From Oxyruncus cristatus (taxonomy: Eukaryota; Chordata; Aves; Passeriformes; Cotingidae), in NCBI GenBank assembly GCA_013399855.1, contig VXAY01005255.1, forward strand, positions 49,379 through 113,378: a stretch of 64,000 bases of DNA. Reading direction: 5' to 3'. This document shows, in pieces, positions 50,791 to 63,559 of this stretch. The translations under genes were made by a program, and so were the position numbers. Position 1 is the first letter of the stretch. The number at the start of each line of letters is the position of its first letter. Below the pieces are notes generated by a model. That model saw nothing but the letters and a program-made list of their open reading frames with translations, was not told where the DNA came from and made no database searches.

Positions 50791-53162
50791 ACAAAAGGCA
50801 GGGCCTTGGCTTGGGATATCGGAAAAGTCTTTGGCAGGCAATGTCACTGGTCTTCTTCATATTCTCTTAGCACTGCCAATGTGCCTTACCTTTGTGCAGG
50901 CAAAGACACTTGGCTACTCAAACCTCTGATATGATGACCAGGTGAATTTTTATTTTCTCTCGGTGTTGGTTTGTACCCAGATTTCTAAGTGAAAGGGTCA
51001 TGCAGGTAGGACTTGCTATGGGTGTCTTGTCGACAGGTAGACGGGAAATAGTTTTAGAGCCCATGTATTCTTCTTTGTTCAAATGGCACATTTGTGAAAA
51101 TGGAAAGATGGAAACACAAATACAGTGCTCTCCTCTGTAAGAACAGTGATTTTTGTTTCACATTCATTACCACCAGAAGAGCCTTTCAGATCTGATCAGC
51201 TTTCCTGAGGACGTCATCGTACTTTTCCAGCTGCAAAGCAATATAACTGACTCAGCTGATCCATTTTGCTCAGGCAGCTGCAATATGTACCTTTGGAATA
51301 TAACATCTAATGAAAATAAAATGTAAAAATTCACCCTTTGTTCATGACTCATGCACATAAACTAGCAGAGCTGGAATAACAGTCAAACAACAACAACAAA
51401 ATGGACTTGAAAAATAGAAGTTTTGTCTCCCACAAGTGCTGCACGAGACATCTTTGGCTTTCTGTTTAACAAGCAAGGTGCCTTCCCAGTGGTGAAGGTC
51501 CTCACACAATGCAAATGAAATTGTCTATCAGGCATCTTTCAGTGCAAAAACTCAAAATTTGATGACTTATGCAGTTTACCTGTTGGATTATCCTAACCAG
51601 CTACTTCCTAATGCTTAGTAATTTTAAATGAAAAATTGATACTAAATCATTTTTAATAGACAGTGAAGTGCAATAATTTTTTAAGGCCAATTATCCTCCT
51701 GGCCTTCACTTTGATATGGTGTTTTGCACTGTGTTGCCTTTGACAGTAAAAATGTTTCCTAAATCTGTTGCATTTTTTCAAGATGAATTTTCTTGCCAGT
51801 GAAAATATCCAGCAGCAGCGTAGGAAGCAGCTTGCTGCAATTTTGCAATGCCATTAATTCCCTCTTAGTCTCAAGGAGCACAATAAACTTGCCAAAATGT
51901 TTGCTTTGTATACATGATGAGCACTCGGCTGTGGGTAACAAAAGTTTAATTACAGGATTTTGTGTTTGTGTTTAGAAGATAACTTTTGTACTGTTACAGA
52001 GTCAAAAAAAAAAAAAAAAATCCATTTGTGAACACTGGGCAGTGCTGCACGTCGTTAAAAACCCTATGGGGGAACGTAGCCCTGTGTGATCCTACACAAT
52101 GCGGCTGCATGGGATTAGCTCTGGTAGGAGAAGGCATTTCAGTTCCAAGCGGGCACAGGTCTCAGGTTCACATACTCTCAGTGTTTGCCAAGATGTTCAA
52201 TAAGCATCAGGAATCACTCAGTTTTGATAGTGTGGGATCAGTTATTGTCCAACTTCACAAAATAAATATCACGTAAAGATTTTTTATGGATTGTTAGTCC
52301 CAGATAATTCTTGGCATCGTGTTACACTTTAAAGCTGGGCACTGATGGTACACGTATTCACAGACTATTCACGTGTTCCTTTGCAGCATCTTGCAGCACC
52401 TTTGCTGCAGATTCCAACTCTCTATTTACGCTGGCTGTATTCCCAGAAGAAAACCACTGTAGCTCACCCATGGCAGCTTAAATGGAGACCTTTCAGGGCA
52501 GTGTTGAACTCTCTCTCTCTCCAGGATCCCAAATCAATCTCCGATCCCATTCTTAGAACTGTTAGGAGTGCAGCTAAGAGAATGTAAGATATTACTGAAG
52601 CAAAGTGACAGTAATTTTTCTTCCTTCCATCTCACACACCTTCACATTGAATACTTTCATTGTTGATTCCTTTTTGCTGTGTTTGTTTACTTATACAAAT
52701 AAGTATGAAATGGTATATGTTTCAGGTTCATAATTCTACTGAAGCCTATTCAAGGATGCTGAGCCAGATATCATGGTATCTTAGCTCATTGTTGCAAGCA
52801 GTTCCCTTTTTTTCCCAAATATGGTTTGATTTCTCAAGTTTAGAATTGACACATAAATTACTACCCTGCCTTTGAGAGTCAGCTCTTCCTGAGAGACCTC
52901 TAATTAAAAAAAAAAAAAAAGGAAAAAGAAAGAATTCTCTGTTCACTGTCTACTAAAAAATTGGCACTTCGCACCGATGGATCCTGCAGCGATTATCAGC
53001 GCATGGCTTCCACACCGTCACCCATGCTGGCAGCTCTGGGATGACAAAGCAAACGGGTCACTCATGCTGCTCTTGGACCAGGCCATGGAAAACTATGGTA
53101 CTGTCAGTGATGGTGAGGAGGCAGAGAAACCCAGCAAGCCCCTCCCCTTGCCAACCACCATC
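50791..53162. other. Intergenic stretch
   Basis: No exon or RNA gene is supported. Homopolymer A runs occur at about 52004-52020 and 52903-52918. Confidence 0.45.
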
Positions 53163-53216
53163 CCAACCAGCAGCTGGTACCCAACCAGCAGCTGGTACCC
53201 AACCAGCAGCTGGTAC
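53163..53216. repeat. Perfect 18-bp x 3 minisatellite
   Basis: Three identical tandem copies of an 18-base unit (CCAACCAGCAGCTGGTAC) span 54 bases. The unit contains the palindrome CAGCTG (an E-box) and GGTAC. The array is in frame with an open frame on each strand, giving a six-residue repeat, but coding is not supported. Confidence 0.92.
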
Positions 53217-56200
53217 CATGTTGAGATGAGGCAACAGTACTTACATATCTCTGGGCTCCAACTCCAGTCAGAGGACTGTTCGTGCAAGTGGCAGCCCAAG
53301 CTGCTGTAAAGATTTCAACACTATATCAGAAGCTGGAAGTTGCTGAACTGCAGAGCTGAGTTTGTCCCAAAGTCATGCTCTGGTGATCGTGTCTCACAAA
53401 GAAATCCAAAGTTCTTATTATTTTTATTCCCACTCCCCCAAATTTAATAAGACTACCAGTAAACCCTTGCAAACCATTGCCTACATTGAAGGACCAAGGA
53501 GAACAGTCTGGAAAACACAGAGGAAAACAAGCAGAGTTATGACAAGAGAAGAATTCAGTTAATAACCCTTCAGGAAAATAAAAGCCACCTTTCTCAGCAG
53601 AAATAACAGAGACTCCTATTTAATAAGCTGTTGGCTCGTCCTCACTGCACTCAGCACTGGAGATAATTTTGATGGGCAGGCTGCCTGCAGACAAGGCAGC
53701 AGAATAAGGTCCTGAGCCTGTCCAGGCAAAACAGACCTCATCTTTCCCATCTAGCCACTCCTTTGAATGAGACTTGTCTTCTTTTAACTCCTTTGCCTCT
53801 TCCTGCAGCAGTCACCTCAAGAACACAGAAGGGAATGCTTTTTGCCTAATGAAGTTGTGGTTTGGTTCATGCCTTCATTTTGAACCACGGAAGACTCCCA
53901 AGTACGAGGAGTAGTGTCATGACTCACTTCCTCTACCCCAGCCTTGTGGCGCTGCGAAGCTTGCTCATGTGCTCCTTCAGACCCCTGGGTGGTTCAGTGG
54001 TGCAGTCCCTCCAGCTCCAGCGCTCACAGGATGCGCTCACGACACCGGATGTGCTGCCCCTGCTTTTGTGCAGCACAGCACTGTGGTGGGCACAGCCTGC
54101 GTACGGCGGCGTGACAGTCTCAGAAGGGAAAAAAGCAATGCAAAGAAAAGAAGTTGAAGCTAGGGATAATGGAGGGAACCTTTCCACCTCGGCAGGGAAT
54201 TCTGACTGCCCAGTTTCTTTTCTGCATCCTCTTCTGTGATTCTCTGTCTGTTTTCCGGATGTGCTGTGAAGCAGCTCGCAGAGAGCCACCTGCCACCCAG
54301 GGGTGCCTGTGCTTCCCCACCATCAGATCCAGCTACTGAGCTCGGTCCGTCAGTGGAGCACAGGGTACGAGCAGCCTGGGGCAGTGGGTTGCAAGGCACT
54401 TCTGATGGTAGATGGTGCTGTCAGCTGCTCTCCAGATAGACACAGCCTTTGAACTGCCTTTTCACGCCACAATTTCCCCAATTAATGTGAGGGTATAATT
54501 TATCTTAACTTGTGATCACGGACAAGAGATTGGAGAGGCAGATTTTACTGTGACCTACTTCCCTAAAGCAGGATGGGAAGGAGGGTTTTGTTTTGGCTTA
54601 GGAAAAACGCAGCGTTGGCTGTCAGAGCCTGTTTATGTGGGCTTAGGTTTTCATGCGGGGAAAGCAGAGGGTGGTTATTCAAGCTGGTAGACTTATGCTG
54701 GAGAAGACATACTTCCTCCTGATTTAGTGGGCAATTGCTTCTTTAATTAAGAAACAATTTCTGGTCCTGAATTCTGCCTTCCCTTCAAAAAACCCAGTAC
54801 AGCTTGGAGCTTTTATACTTGGGCACAGAAACTGTTTTGATCAACTGGATTCCAGTGTCTGTCTCTTCCTCTTCAGTCTGTGAGTTTTACTTGCTTGAAA
54901 GAACTTTTTGGTCTTGACTGGTGCTGGGACACCAGCCCTGACACATTCAGCAACTTCAGCCTTGATTCTGACTATTTATTTTAGGGGAATTTTTCTATTT
55001 AAACACCAAAACAACTGAAGTCAGAGCCAGCCCTTCTTCCCCGTCAGCAAGCAATGGTGCAGAAACGCTGCAGAAGGAACCCCTTTCCTATGCCGTCAAG
55101 GCAAATGTTTTTATTGTGCACCTCTGGCTACTTTATTAGATCCTGTTTTGCTTTTTTCAGCCTGTTAAGTAACTGCCTAGAGGAACTCCATGAAGAAGCA
55201 CCCCTGCTCCCAGGTCCCACGTAAGGGATGCAAACATGGGCCTGTCACCTGGGGCACGGGCCCTGACACCTTCCTGTGGGCAGCATGTTGGAGCAGGAGC
55301 CTGCAGACGCCTTCCTCAGGCTGCGGCACCATGCACGGGCCTCCAGCTGACCCCAAATTTTACCTTTCATAGTTACAAGGCTCACTTCAGCTGACTCAAT
55401 ATAATTGAGTCAGTTTTCTCAAAATGTTATATATTGATTAAGGAGTGAATAAAGCCATTGAATTCTGGCTTCCTGACCCCTCCAAGGTACAGCTGCTGAA
55501 CTGTTATGCTTTTAATTGTCTTCTGCTTTGTTGCACAGAGAAGTTCATGCTGGTGTTTGCTATGCTTGGGGCCTTACTTTGGAGTGGCATATTTTGATTA
55601 CTCTAGCGAGATGCAGTTACTTGCCTTTTTCTGACTAATACATTTTATGAATCTTCCCTGCTGTTAAAAAACATAGTGGTGTTTATTTATTGAGACATTT
55701 CACAAAAATGCTTTTGAGAGGAAGACAAATTTTATGTTTTGACTAAATAATTAAACATTATGCAAATGTGTGCAACCCCAGTATTCTGATTATACAAAAC
55801 AATACTTTTAGATGATGGCCTTGTTTGCACACTGGGTTAGTATTGTTGGGCTGTAATTAGGAGCAGATACAGTATTAAAAATGTAAACAGGTTCTAATGA
55901 AACAGGATGGGCACAATGGTGAGGACTGAGGGCCAGGCTGCAGCCACACTCTGCACAAAGGTGGTGAATTGTGTGTCCTCCAAGAACCACCTACCATCCC
56001 AGTTGTGCTCCCTGAGGATCAAGGCCAGCTCTGGGCTTGCACTCTTGCACCTGGCAACCTCATCAAAATGCAGAGGGAAGAGGAGACACATCTTGCAGCA
56101 TGGGAGAAACAGGGAGGAAAGCCATTGCTTTCCACACAAGTCCCCTTCACTTGTGCCCAATGTAATACTCTTTGGTTTGTCCATGCATTTCCCCCCCTTC

Positions 56201-57290
56201 AGCGCTGGCAGTCAGGGACAACACCCAGCCCTTGATGGTTTTAATGTTTAATTATCCATAAACAGAAGTCATCCTTGCAACATGTCAGTACACATGTGCC
56301 TAACTCTGTAACCTGTAATCACGTTAAAAACCATGTGTCAGCCTTGACATTTGGTACAGCTCTGTTTCTCTCAGGATAGGAATAACAGCAGTATCATGCA
56401 TGACATGCAGTAGGCTAGTGATACAGCTGTTGCAGATATCACACTCTTCAGCACCAACACAGTACAAGCCTCAGAAAGGGTTTATTAACTGCTCAGTGTG
56501 CTCCATCTGCCAGCAGTACTTAATGGCTTTGATGGGACTCTGCCCCTGACCCCTGTCCCATTCACTCTCATTACCTGCACATTTGGTGGGTGGAATTAGC
56601 ATTTGCCCACGTGACTGCACAGCACGTGGAATCACACTAAGAGCTGTCATAATGAAAAGTACTTTTTGGGAATAAAATAAAATATCAACACATTGTTCTT
56701 AAACTGCTGGTTTCCCATTGTGTGCCAGGAGAGTAATCTGCAGGCAATTTAGAGGAGGCTGAACACCTAGTCTGCATGTGGAGATGGGAATCTAAAGCTT
56801 CTTTTGAATCGGTGAAGAAAGAAATACACTGCTTCATTAAAAAATGTATGTCCTCCGTGTCCTTCCTGGGGGAGGGAGATGTTTGATAGTCCCAAAGCTC
56901 TTATGTTATTACTGTGATTTTTGTTGCCTGTTGGAGCTGCAGCAGTGCCTAGCTTGTTGCTACTTACATGCTATTCTAGTACAGTTAGGGCTCCTGTCTA
57001 AGGTTCATTTCTCCTTTTCCTAAAACCATGGTCTAAAAAGTCCTAAGACCTGGAAAATTGCAGTCATTATATCTAAATGCCATGAAGAATGCTCCTGTCC
57101 TATCTGTTTTCGTTGCCACTTATCATCCTCCATTACTGCTTGGATAACTACAGGCTTGCTTTTTGGGGAGGAGATAAGATTCTAAATTGGCAGAAAGATA
57201 AGCTCAAACGAAAGAAACATCACTAAAGCCTTTAAGGCCAGCGAGAATGACTTAATACTGCCTGGATTCCTGCTGTGATAGGGCAAAGCA
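53217..57290. other. Intergenic stretch
   Basis: No coding exon, RNA gene or clear transposon could be supported. The 53.9-54.4 kb part is locally richer in CpG and holds several overlapping open frames on both strands, without family features. Confidence 0.4.
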
Positions 57291-57308
57291 TGAGATCTTT
57301 TCATTACA

Positions 57309-57442
57309 GCAGAGTAAGAGCTCTGCTAATTTAAATGGAGAGTGGCTTTGATAGTTACTTTCAGTTCTGCGGTTCGCGGGCTCACGGGGATTGTCTTGAC
57401 GCTGTGTCTTGGAGGGATACAAGTTAATGATACGTACCACAG
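57309..57442 (+). other. Candidate exon (unassigned) with perfect CAG|GTAAGT donor
   Basis: The segment ends CCACAG|GTAAGT at 57443, and an acceptor-like TTTTCATTACAG ends at 57308. CpG-containing sequence near 57368-57405 stands out from its surroundings. One frame is open for about 38 codons up to the donor, ending in phase 2 and including a hydrophobic GLTGIVLTLCLGGI segment. No ATG occurs in that frame within the segment. I do not recognise the product. It could be an exon of a non-coding transcript, an upstream exon of the next gene, or chance. Confidence 0.3.
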
Positions 57443-59115
57443 GTAAGTCGAGCAAGGCAGTTTAAAGATATAATTCTCTTACTCATTCTCCCTCTCCACT
57501 GCCGCAAATCAGCTGCTGAAAGAATCGCTTTGGCATCTGCCTTGAGTTCAACTAACAGCTCTCATCCTTCCCGGGCTGGACTTGAGTCCACTGGTCCATG
57601 GTCCTGCTGTGGTATAGAATGATATGCATAGTGAATACGCTGCTCAAGGTGAAATTTAGACTAGGTAAGTTGATGGGTGGACATGATTAGAAGGATGCAT
57701 GCTGCAGGATCATGCTTCATCAAGGTGCTCATGAATCTGTTTCTTCTTCTTCCCTTCATACCAGTGTAAATGGGCTCTACAATTTCTGGCTGTTTTTCAA
57801 AGTATTGGTACAGGAGTATGAAAGCAAAGCAATTGGAGAAGACAGGGGAGTGGCACAGGATAAAAGCAGAAGGTGGGGTAAGGAAGGTACAAGAGCAAGG
57901 GCTGTGCTGCTTTGCCTGTTGAAGCAATGTTGGTGGGCCACAGGTGATCACTGCGGTTAGTGCAAGTTTTCACCCAACCATCATCTCCGGCATCAGGTTC
58001 CACATACACAGTTTTGGCTGGGAATTAGGTCACCAAGCATGAGCATGTAGGGTCATACTGTTGGGTCATTCATGGAGATGTAGCCTGCTTCATCCTTGAA
58101 AACAATCCATCTATTAACTTGTTGCTACTCACCCCTCAGGTAATCTTTTGCTGTGGGAAGGAATTTTCATTCCCTGCCCTGTGCTGTCTCTAGTGGCAAA
58201 AAATGTGGACCAAGTTCATCCTATTGCTCCCCCTCTATAAAGAAAGATATCAGGTCAGTGCAAGAAAGCACAGGAAGCTTTCCTCTTGCTCCTCCATCTG
58301 CAGAGCTCTTGTCATAATGTGGCTTTTTTTCAGGCTGTTAACCCTCATCAGAAACAGAGCATAAAGTGAAGGGATGTGGCAGCAAATGCTCTATTGCAGT
58401 TTGGTCTGCAAAAGATGCCCAGATCTGCCCTTCAGTCAGCAGTGGAACGAAGAGACACCCACTGATCAGACATCTGCTGGGTGACAGGGCCAGAGTGGGA
58501 GGGAGCTACTTACCCGAGAGTTACATTTTAGCCAACAGTCTGGTATCTGGTTCTGACTCCTTAACGTCTGGTTCTAACAAAGTGGATTGAACCATGTCCT
58601 GCACAACCTCATCTTCCTGTGGGAAGGAGGATTGATGACGAAGAGGCAGGCTGGGTTAGACAAGAGGAGAGGTGAAACAAAGACCGTGATGCAAAGACTA
58701 ACCTGCAACCAGCCCACTCTTTGGCAGGGAGTGTGTGCCAGAAGTCTGAAGTATAAAGTTGTAGTTTGTGTCTCTTAGCAGTCATAAGGTTAGATCTGCA
58801 TTGGTTTTGCAGATTTTAGCTCAGGTTTTACAAATCTCCACATCTTTGGAAAATATGCTAGAGCCTTAAATGTCCATTAATCAGGTATTTGGGCATTTGC
58901 AGCATGTGGAGCTAGAAAATCCCCATAGTTCATAACAATTCTGCACAAAGTAATTAAGAGTTATACAGGAGCCACAGTCTCTCTCAAAGCTTCTTCTACT
59001 AGTGAGACAATGTGCTGGATTTTGACAGACCCTTCTGAAATACCTTATTTTAGCCTGTGCAAGTTGCCTTGGATTCTTTCCCTGTACTGTCTGAACCTAT
59101 ATTTAGTTTTGCTAG

Positions 59116-59233
59116 GAAAGAGTGAAAGAGACCTTCGGAAGAAGAAGACCTTGAGAAACCTACACTCGGTGAGGACCTCCCTTTAACTGGAGATTCCCAG
59201 CCGTCAGTGGACCATCCACCAAGTTACCCCAAG
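59116..59233 (+). other. Candidate exon (unassigned) with perfect AAG|GTAAGT donor
   Basis: The borders are TTTTGCTAG at 59115 (alternative GAAAGAG at 59130) and CCCCAAG|GTAAGT at 59234. With the later acceptor, one frame is open throughout and reads a plausible acidic peptide ending VDHPPSYPK. That entry phase matches the exit phase of the candidate exon ending at 57442. With the first acceptor all frames carry stops. I do not recognise a family. Confidence 0.3.
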
Positions 59234-59682
59234 GTAAGTTAAAGGAGACATCTTCACAGTGTGTTTTGCTTACAATGAAGATGTCCAATGTGTGAAGTCT
59301 AGTTATCAAAATTTCCCTGAAAAATTTTCTTTTAATTGTAGAAGAGAGGTACCGCGAAGTAGGCAAGTGGAAAATGATCTGGCAAACAAAATCCTTAATT
59401 CTTAATGTGATTTCCTTTTGCTTGGACTATCTCTTTACTACTAACTGTATCTGACTGCTCTTTACCCAGCCACTGGACCCCAGCTACTGTCAGCAATGTT
59501 GGCACAATATGAACTTCACAGTTTCTAGGTTCATGTTTATGTAATAGTACAAATGCGTTTAAAAGCCTCTGCCTTCAGAAGGAGATGAATAAATGTAAAT
59601 GTTCATCACCTCTGAGCTTATGGCAGAGGCATTTGCAGCTCAACAGAATCTCCACAGAGAATAAAATGACAGTGATGTGGGG

Positions 59683-59757
59683 GTGAGGATAAAGAAACAT
59701 GGACTAGATGATCTTAAAGGTCTTTTTCCACCTGAACGATTCTATGATTCTATGAGT
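59683..59757 (+). mobile_element. CR1 LINE 3' end fragment
   Basis: This short CR1 tail on + reads GGACTAGATGATCTTAAAGG, then TCTTTTTCCACCTGAACGAT and TCTATGATTCTATGA. Only about 75 bases are kept. Confidence 0.9.
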
Positions 59758-60975
59758 TTGGAGATCAAGCTCTGTTCCTGCCTCCACAAAAGACTTCTCA
59801 GACAGATTACTTGCTATCTCTCCCACCTCTTGTTAAAGTGGAACAAATATTTACTTACTAGTAAAGAATGGTACCATCACACCTGATTTCTTAGTGAGAC
59901 ACAGCTGTGTGTGGAGAAGCAGCATCACGACATATAGCAGAAGATTATTTCATAATGTAGGCACAGAAGAGACTGAATACAGATTACCTAAATGCAGCAT
60001 TTTTTTACTACTAGGAATTTGTATCTATAATCATATTTTAATGAAATTTTCCATGTCTCTTTCCTTGTTGAGCATTAGGACTACAATAGGTGCTACACAG
60101 GTCAGACATTAATACGCAAACTCTACATCTCGCGGTTTTGTGTGTAAAATAACTTTACAACAGTGCAAACCAGAAACTGTATTTTGCAAACTAGCTCAGC
60201 CACTGAAGCATTCATGTGGCTCAGCTTACGTATGTAAAACTGTGATGAGATCTGAATTTGCATGAGTAGGAAATCTCTGTGAGATGGGAAAACATTCTGT
60301 ATTGTCATGCACACACCATTTTACCTAGTCGTAGGGAGAGGATGGGAAAACTGCCCTTCTTCTTCCCTTCCCTGCCCATGAGCCTGGTCTCCTGCCCAGC
60401 CATGGTGCCACCTGAAGGCCTCAAGTCTGCCCTGTGCTGTGCAATGGTTTCAAGCCCAGCTCCTCAGCATACCAGGTTTAAGAAGGTGGTTGAAGGGCAG
60501 TTGGCTTTTCCTTTCCTCATGTGCTGTAGGGATGCACGGGTCCTTATGCAGGAGATAGCCTGGGGCATAGACCAGTTGCAGGGGCAGTGGGCAACCATGG
60601 CCAGTCCTTCTGTGATACACACGGGGTGTATTTGTGCCCCTTTGTGTTTATTGTTGATATGGGAGTGTGGGAAAGGCCCAGCAGAGACACACCTTTCACT
60701 GAACGAGGTGCTCAGCAACAAAGATTTGGTCATGAAAGGTTTAAAGTTGAAAACAAAACTGAGGTGAAATAGGGGTAGAAATACTGAGAGGCATTTGCTC
60801 TCTTAAAAAACAAGGTTAAGTGGCAGGCTGGGAATAAATCCTGTCTCTCAGAGAGGACTCAATTTTCAGTCAGGAGATGTAGACAATTTTCAGATGGCCA
60901 TTTTTCAGCCAAACAACTGTTTAGATTTTTGCTGCCACTGCCAAGCACCTCTACCCTTTTTGCATCTTTCCCAGT

Positions 60976-61205
60976 GCCTGAAAAGCCAGAACACAAGCAG
61001 AGTGAAATGCAAGGACAACAGTGTTGTGCTTCTGAACGAGTCAGGAAAAGTGCCTGGATAAAACAAGCTCCAAATCTGATGAATGGCAAAACCACACACC
61101 CCTCTAGAAGTTGGCTGCCCAGGTGTGCCAGAAACAGCCACTGCAGCATATGTGAAATCACAGCAGGCCTGGAGCATCTTTTGCCACTTTTGTCTTTTCT
61201 CTGAT
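60976..61205 (+). other. Candidate terminal exon (unassigned)
   Basis: A strong acceptor-like tract (CCCTTTTTGCATCTTTCCCA then G) ends at 60975. Downstream, one frame is open for 76 codons to a TGA near 61204, and the phase-0 frame is open for 28 codons to TAA. Neither has recognisable family features. It is listed because it follows two other segments with strong splice signals on the same strand. Confidence 0.22.
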
Positions 61206-61281
61206 ATTTAGGTAATACCTTAGCACAAATTTCCTAGCATGAAATCTTTCATCTATTGAAATATGATTATGTATTTCTCTT

Positions 61282-61443
61282 TTGTGTGTTTTTTTTTAAA
61301 CTATTTTTTTTTATTATTCATTTCTTGCTGGTAGAGAATAGCCATCTCCTTTTTTTTTGTTTTTGTTTTTGTTTGTTTGGTTTTTGGTTTTTGTGTGTGT
61401 GTTTTTTTGTTTTTGTTTTGTTGTTGTTGTTGTTGTTGTTGTT
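61282..61443. repeat. T/G-rich low-complexity tract with (TTTTTG)n and (TTG)n
   Basis: About 160 bases of T runs, TTTTTG hexamers and a perfect (TTG)n array of about eight copies ending near 61443. The 63-codon open frame across it is a composition artefact. Confidence 0.9.
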
Positions 61444-61445
61444 TT

Positions 61446-62805
61446 AATTCCAGCAACCAAAGCTGGAACACTAAAGATTTAGGCTTCCCATATTTTTAAA
61501 ACACTTCACCCCCTAGGTCTCCTCCATTATGGGTTGTTATAACGTTTGCACCTTAACCCTTGCATTTAAACACAACTTTGGAAGTTTGGGAGTGCTTAGT
61601 CTTTTCTCATTTCTGACCGATGTTTCAGTTGAACAGCAGTGGCTGCAGGATGGATGAATAACTGAACAGGAAGAAAGAATTCATAAATTTGCCTGCATTA
61701 AATATTGTTCAGGCCTAAAAGGAGCCTGCCACCCTCACCAGAAGTAAGCGACATTTTAGTGTGCCAGCCAGATAGCCCCAACTCCTTTCCACTGGCAGCT
61801 GCAGCATTTTCCTTCACTGTGCACTTTGTCCATGCATCAAGCAGTGGAATATGCCAAGAGGCATTTGATTATTGCTGTAGTAGGTCAGATGAGGGCAATG
61901 TTGATTTTTTTTTCTGTCTTGAACTTTGCCTTCTTTCTCAAGAAAATAACTTAAGGGGAAGATGTCAGAGGAACAACCACATTACACTTACTCTGTTGTT
62001 TGGGGAAATTAATAGTTAATTGGATACTGTCAAGCTCCAGTCAGTAAACTCTCCTAATGCAAACATTCAATCAGTGAAAGGACAAAAACTATGAAGGTTC
62101 AGACAGTCCTCATGAAATAACTGTCATTATACTCATCTTGTAACCCAGTCTTTTCTTCAGAAGACTAAGCTGTCCTGACAAAAGGACTTTTATGTGAAAA
62201 TGTCTCTGCCAGGATTTTTTTCCAGCACAGAAATGCAAAAATTCATATCCCTAAGCAACACTAATGTATTAGATGCAAAGAATAGTGCCTTTAATGTTTT
62301 TAGCTTGTTGGGATTTCTACAGAAAATTCTGCTATAGATGTGTCTGTGTGCATGAGGACGTTCATGCTCTAATTTTTGTTTGAAAGTTATTGTGCTGAAT
62401 TTGTTTTTCAATAAAAAATCCACTCCATTCCACTTCTTTGTGAAAGGGAGGATTGAAGCACACATTTACATAATAAATTCTCATCACTCAATGAATAAAA
62501 TCACAGAGCAGCCTGAGTATCAAGACCTTGCAATCTTTTCCTGAGCTGCTTTTTTGCGCTCTGCCTGAGTTGCCACCAGCCCCTCTTTGTGATCTTTGAG
62601 AAAGACAACAAAATCACTGAGGACTACTGTGCGGGGCACCCGAATGTGTAAAAATACTGTAATGTGTTGAAGCATTGGTAAGAAAAAATGAAAGCATATG
62701 GAGACTTGTTAAATGTCACTCTTCAGACAGAATAAATAGTAAGATTTTTCCACAGTTTCTAAAGTTCTAGTGGGGAACTATCCCACTGTATCTAGCATAA
62801 GAGCT
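61446..62805. other. Intergenic stretch
   Basis: No exon, RNA gene or repeat could be supported. Confidence 0.45.
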
Positions 62806-63005
62806 TTAATGGAGAGTAAATATCCACAGGTTTCCCAAAGAAGTTGTGGATGCCCCATCTGTGCAGGTGTTCAAGGCAGGCTGGATGGAACTCTGAGCAA
62901 TCTGGTCTAGTGAAAGGTGTCCCTGCTCACGGCAGGGGGATTGGAACTAGATGGTCTCTAAGGTTCCTCCCCACCCAAACAATTCTATGATTCCCTAATT
63001 CTGTG
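62806..63005 (+). mobile_element. CR1 LINE 3' fragment
   Basis: A CR1 3' end on +: AGAAGTTGTGGATGCCCCAT, TGCAGGTGTTCAAGGCAGGC, GGATTGGAACTAGATGGTCT, a CTAAGGTTCCTCCCCACCC block, and the tail ATTCTATGATTCCCTAATTC. About 200 bases, 5'-truncated. Confidence 0.95.
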
Positions 63006-63559
63006 GAGAGTGAAAATGTGTACTATGGGCTTTGTCTGAATTAGGTGGAAAACCAGAAGAAAAGGGGAAACAAATCTATCAGAAGGATTGAACGCTGCCA
63101 ACCAGTTAGCACTACAGGACAAGAGCTAGATTGGATCCTACCCTGTGCTGAGGGTGCCGTTTGATTTTAATGGGAGTTTTCAGACCTAGAAGATGCATGG
63201 AATTCCAGGAACACATGAAAGGAACCACTGAAAATAGGGGATTACTTATAGAACAGCTGCATCACAACCCTAAATAACGAACCCATAGAGCAAAGCTGCC
63301 CTGACTTTCTCTCACTGGTTGCACAACACAGCACTTAAGTAACCTCTGGAGGAAACTGAGTTCACTCTCACACCTCCAAAGCTGTACCTGTGTAACCACC
63401 TCGTGGCGGCCCATAAACCACTGCCACCAGAACACCCTCCCCAGAACGGGACCAAGCACAGAGAGTTCATTTACTGGTGTGAAGCAACAAGCTGCTCTTT
63501 AATTCAAACAGCCCTGGGAGGTGTTTATTAGTACGGTGTGAACTCAAAGGTGAAATTCA
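63006..63559. other. Non-coding stretch before the CpG island
   Basis: No exon or repeat recognised. CpG content starts to rise only after about 63.4 kb. Confidence 0.45.

Noticed and set aside
52977..53309. 110-codon open frame on + containing a six-residue triplicated repeat
   Set aside because: The repeat is a DNA minisatellite also open on the other strand, and nothing else in the frame suggests a protein.
60279..60767. 162-codon open frame on +
   Set aside because: Composition is random-like (many Cys, Met, Pro), no domain was recognised and no splice or promoter context supports it.
61256..61447. 63-codon open frame on + rich in Phe and Leu
   Set aside because: It is a translation of a T/G-rich low-complexity tract.
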